6,491 bases of DNA from Oscillospiraceae bacterium (lineage in GTDB: Bacteria > Bacillota > Clostridia > Oscillospirales > Ruminococcaceae). The stretch is from positions 1 to 6,491 of the forward strand of contig JAHHUB010000096.1 of NCBI GenBank assembly GCA_020024175.1. The letters run 5' to 3'. Below are positions 6,312 to 6,491 of the stretch, piece by piece (within the stretch, counting starts at the first letter, position 1; the number at the start of each line of letters is the position of its first letter). A program made the translations under genes and the position numbers. The notes below the pieces were generated by a model. That model was not told the origin of the DNA. It saw nothing but the letters and a program-made list of their open reading frames with translations, and searched no databases.

Positions 6312-6319
6312 GATTTTAT

Positions 6320-6342
6320 GAGGGTGTAATCCTTTACCCCTC
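6320..6342 (-). promoter_or_regulatory. Leader hairpin with AGGA tetraloop, candidate high-affinity CsrA site
   Basis: On the minus strand GAGGGGTAA (6342-6334) pairs with TTAC-A-CCCTC (6329-6320), nine pairs with a single bulged A (6325), leaving exactly AGGA (6333-6330) as the loop. A GGA in a hairpin loop is the preferred CsrA target. Its GGA is about 23 nt upstream of the GGA in the Shine-Dalgarno, a spacing that one CsrA dimer could bridge. Confidence 0.6.
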
Positions 6343-6433
6343 TTTTATAAATTTTTTTGCGATTTGCGAATTCAAAGAGAATCAAAAACCCGCGCGATGT
6401 TTTTTGTTTTCCTTTGTTTCGCTCTCATGAACT

Positions 6434-6460
6434 ATATCGAACAGATATTAAATAACTTTA
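6434..6460 (-). promoter_or_regulatory. Sigma-28/sigma-D flagellar promoter of the flagellin gene
   Basis: On the minus strand TAAAGTTA (6460-6453), an 11-base spacer and TTCGATAT (6441-6434) match the flagellar sigma consensus TAAAGTTT-N11-GCCGATAA closely, including the invariant TAAA and CGAT cores and exact spacing. Transcription would start near 6427, leaving a leader of about 130 nt. The rest of that leader (6343-6427) holds no ORF; it has an additional AAGGA (6414-6410) and AT-rich segments with only weak possible pairing. Confidence 0.82.
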
Positions 6461-6491
6461 GCATTATTTCTGAAAAAAATCTCACTTTGTA

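Noticed and set aside
4595..6313. Several plus-strand ORFs of 82-209 codons opposite the flagellin gene
   Set aside because: They lie antisense to an unmistakable flagellin, are Cys/Ser/Val-rich as expected from the complement of its codons, and lack convincing ribosome binding sites.
6296..6385. 30-codon N-terminal extension of the flagellin frame from a TTG at 6385
   Set aside because: The extension would translate through the AAGGAGG site and the GGA hairpin; flagellins begin at MRIQHN, and 6295 has the ideal ribosome binding site.
1..6491. Mobile element, CRISPR array, tRNA/rRNA, riboswitch or toxin-antitoxin system
   Set aside because: No transposase or integrase motifs, regularly spaced repeats, tRNA-like folds, paired terminal repeats or recognisable toxin families were seen on either strand.

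Overview
The window looks like chromosomal DNA of a motile, low-GC Gram-positive anaerobe of the Clostridia, perhaps an Oscillospirales or Ruminococcus-like lineage. The grounds are AT-rich genes with strong AGGAGG ribosome binding sites, a Firmicutes-type flagellin, a TTG start and hairpin-plus-T-tract terminators. The taxon is inferred from style and cannot be fixed without a search.

Layout, left to right. Positions 1-249 hold the 3' end of a RidA-family enamine/imine deaminase, closed by a strong terminator. Positions 341-1204 encode a two-pass membrane protein with a Cache/PDC-like extracellular domain and no recognisable output domain. A doubtful 60-codon ORF (1244-1426) follows. Next is a probable two-gene unit: a FliB-type flagellin lysine N-methylase (1407-2450) and a PHP-domain phosphoesterase of the YciV/RNase AM type (2460-3269), whose Shine-Dalgarno overlaps the fliB stop codon. 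A putative promoter then leads to a TTG-initiated protein with a SAP-like N-terminus and a C-terminal SEC-C zinc motif (3349-4422). Convergent to all of these, on the minus strand, is a 570-residue flagellin (4583-6295). The 160 bp between the two convergent genes carry a terminator for each side and an extra hairpin.

The main biological thread is the flagellar filament. The flagellin has a near-canonical sigma-28 (sigma-D) promoter at 6434-6460, about 130 nt of leader, a leader hairpin presenting AGGA in its tetraloop, and a second GGA in the Shine-Dalgarno. This is the architecture expected for CsrA/FliW control of flagellin translation. The central variable domain has 35 lysines and only 3 arginines, while the conserved ends have about equal numbers. 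That bias fits FliB, encoded 2.1 kb away, methylating surface lysines. The RidA, Cache-like, PHP and SEC-C genes have no evident mechanistic tie to the filament. I see no mobile element, CRISPR array, tRNA or rRNA.
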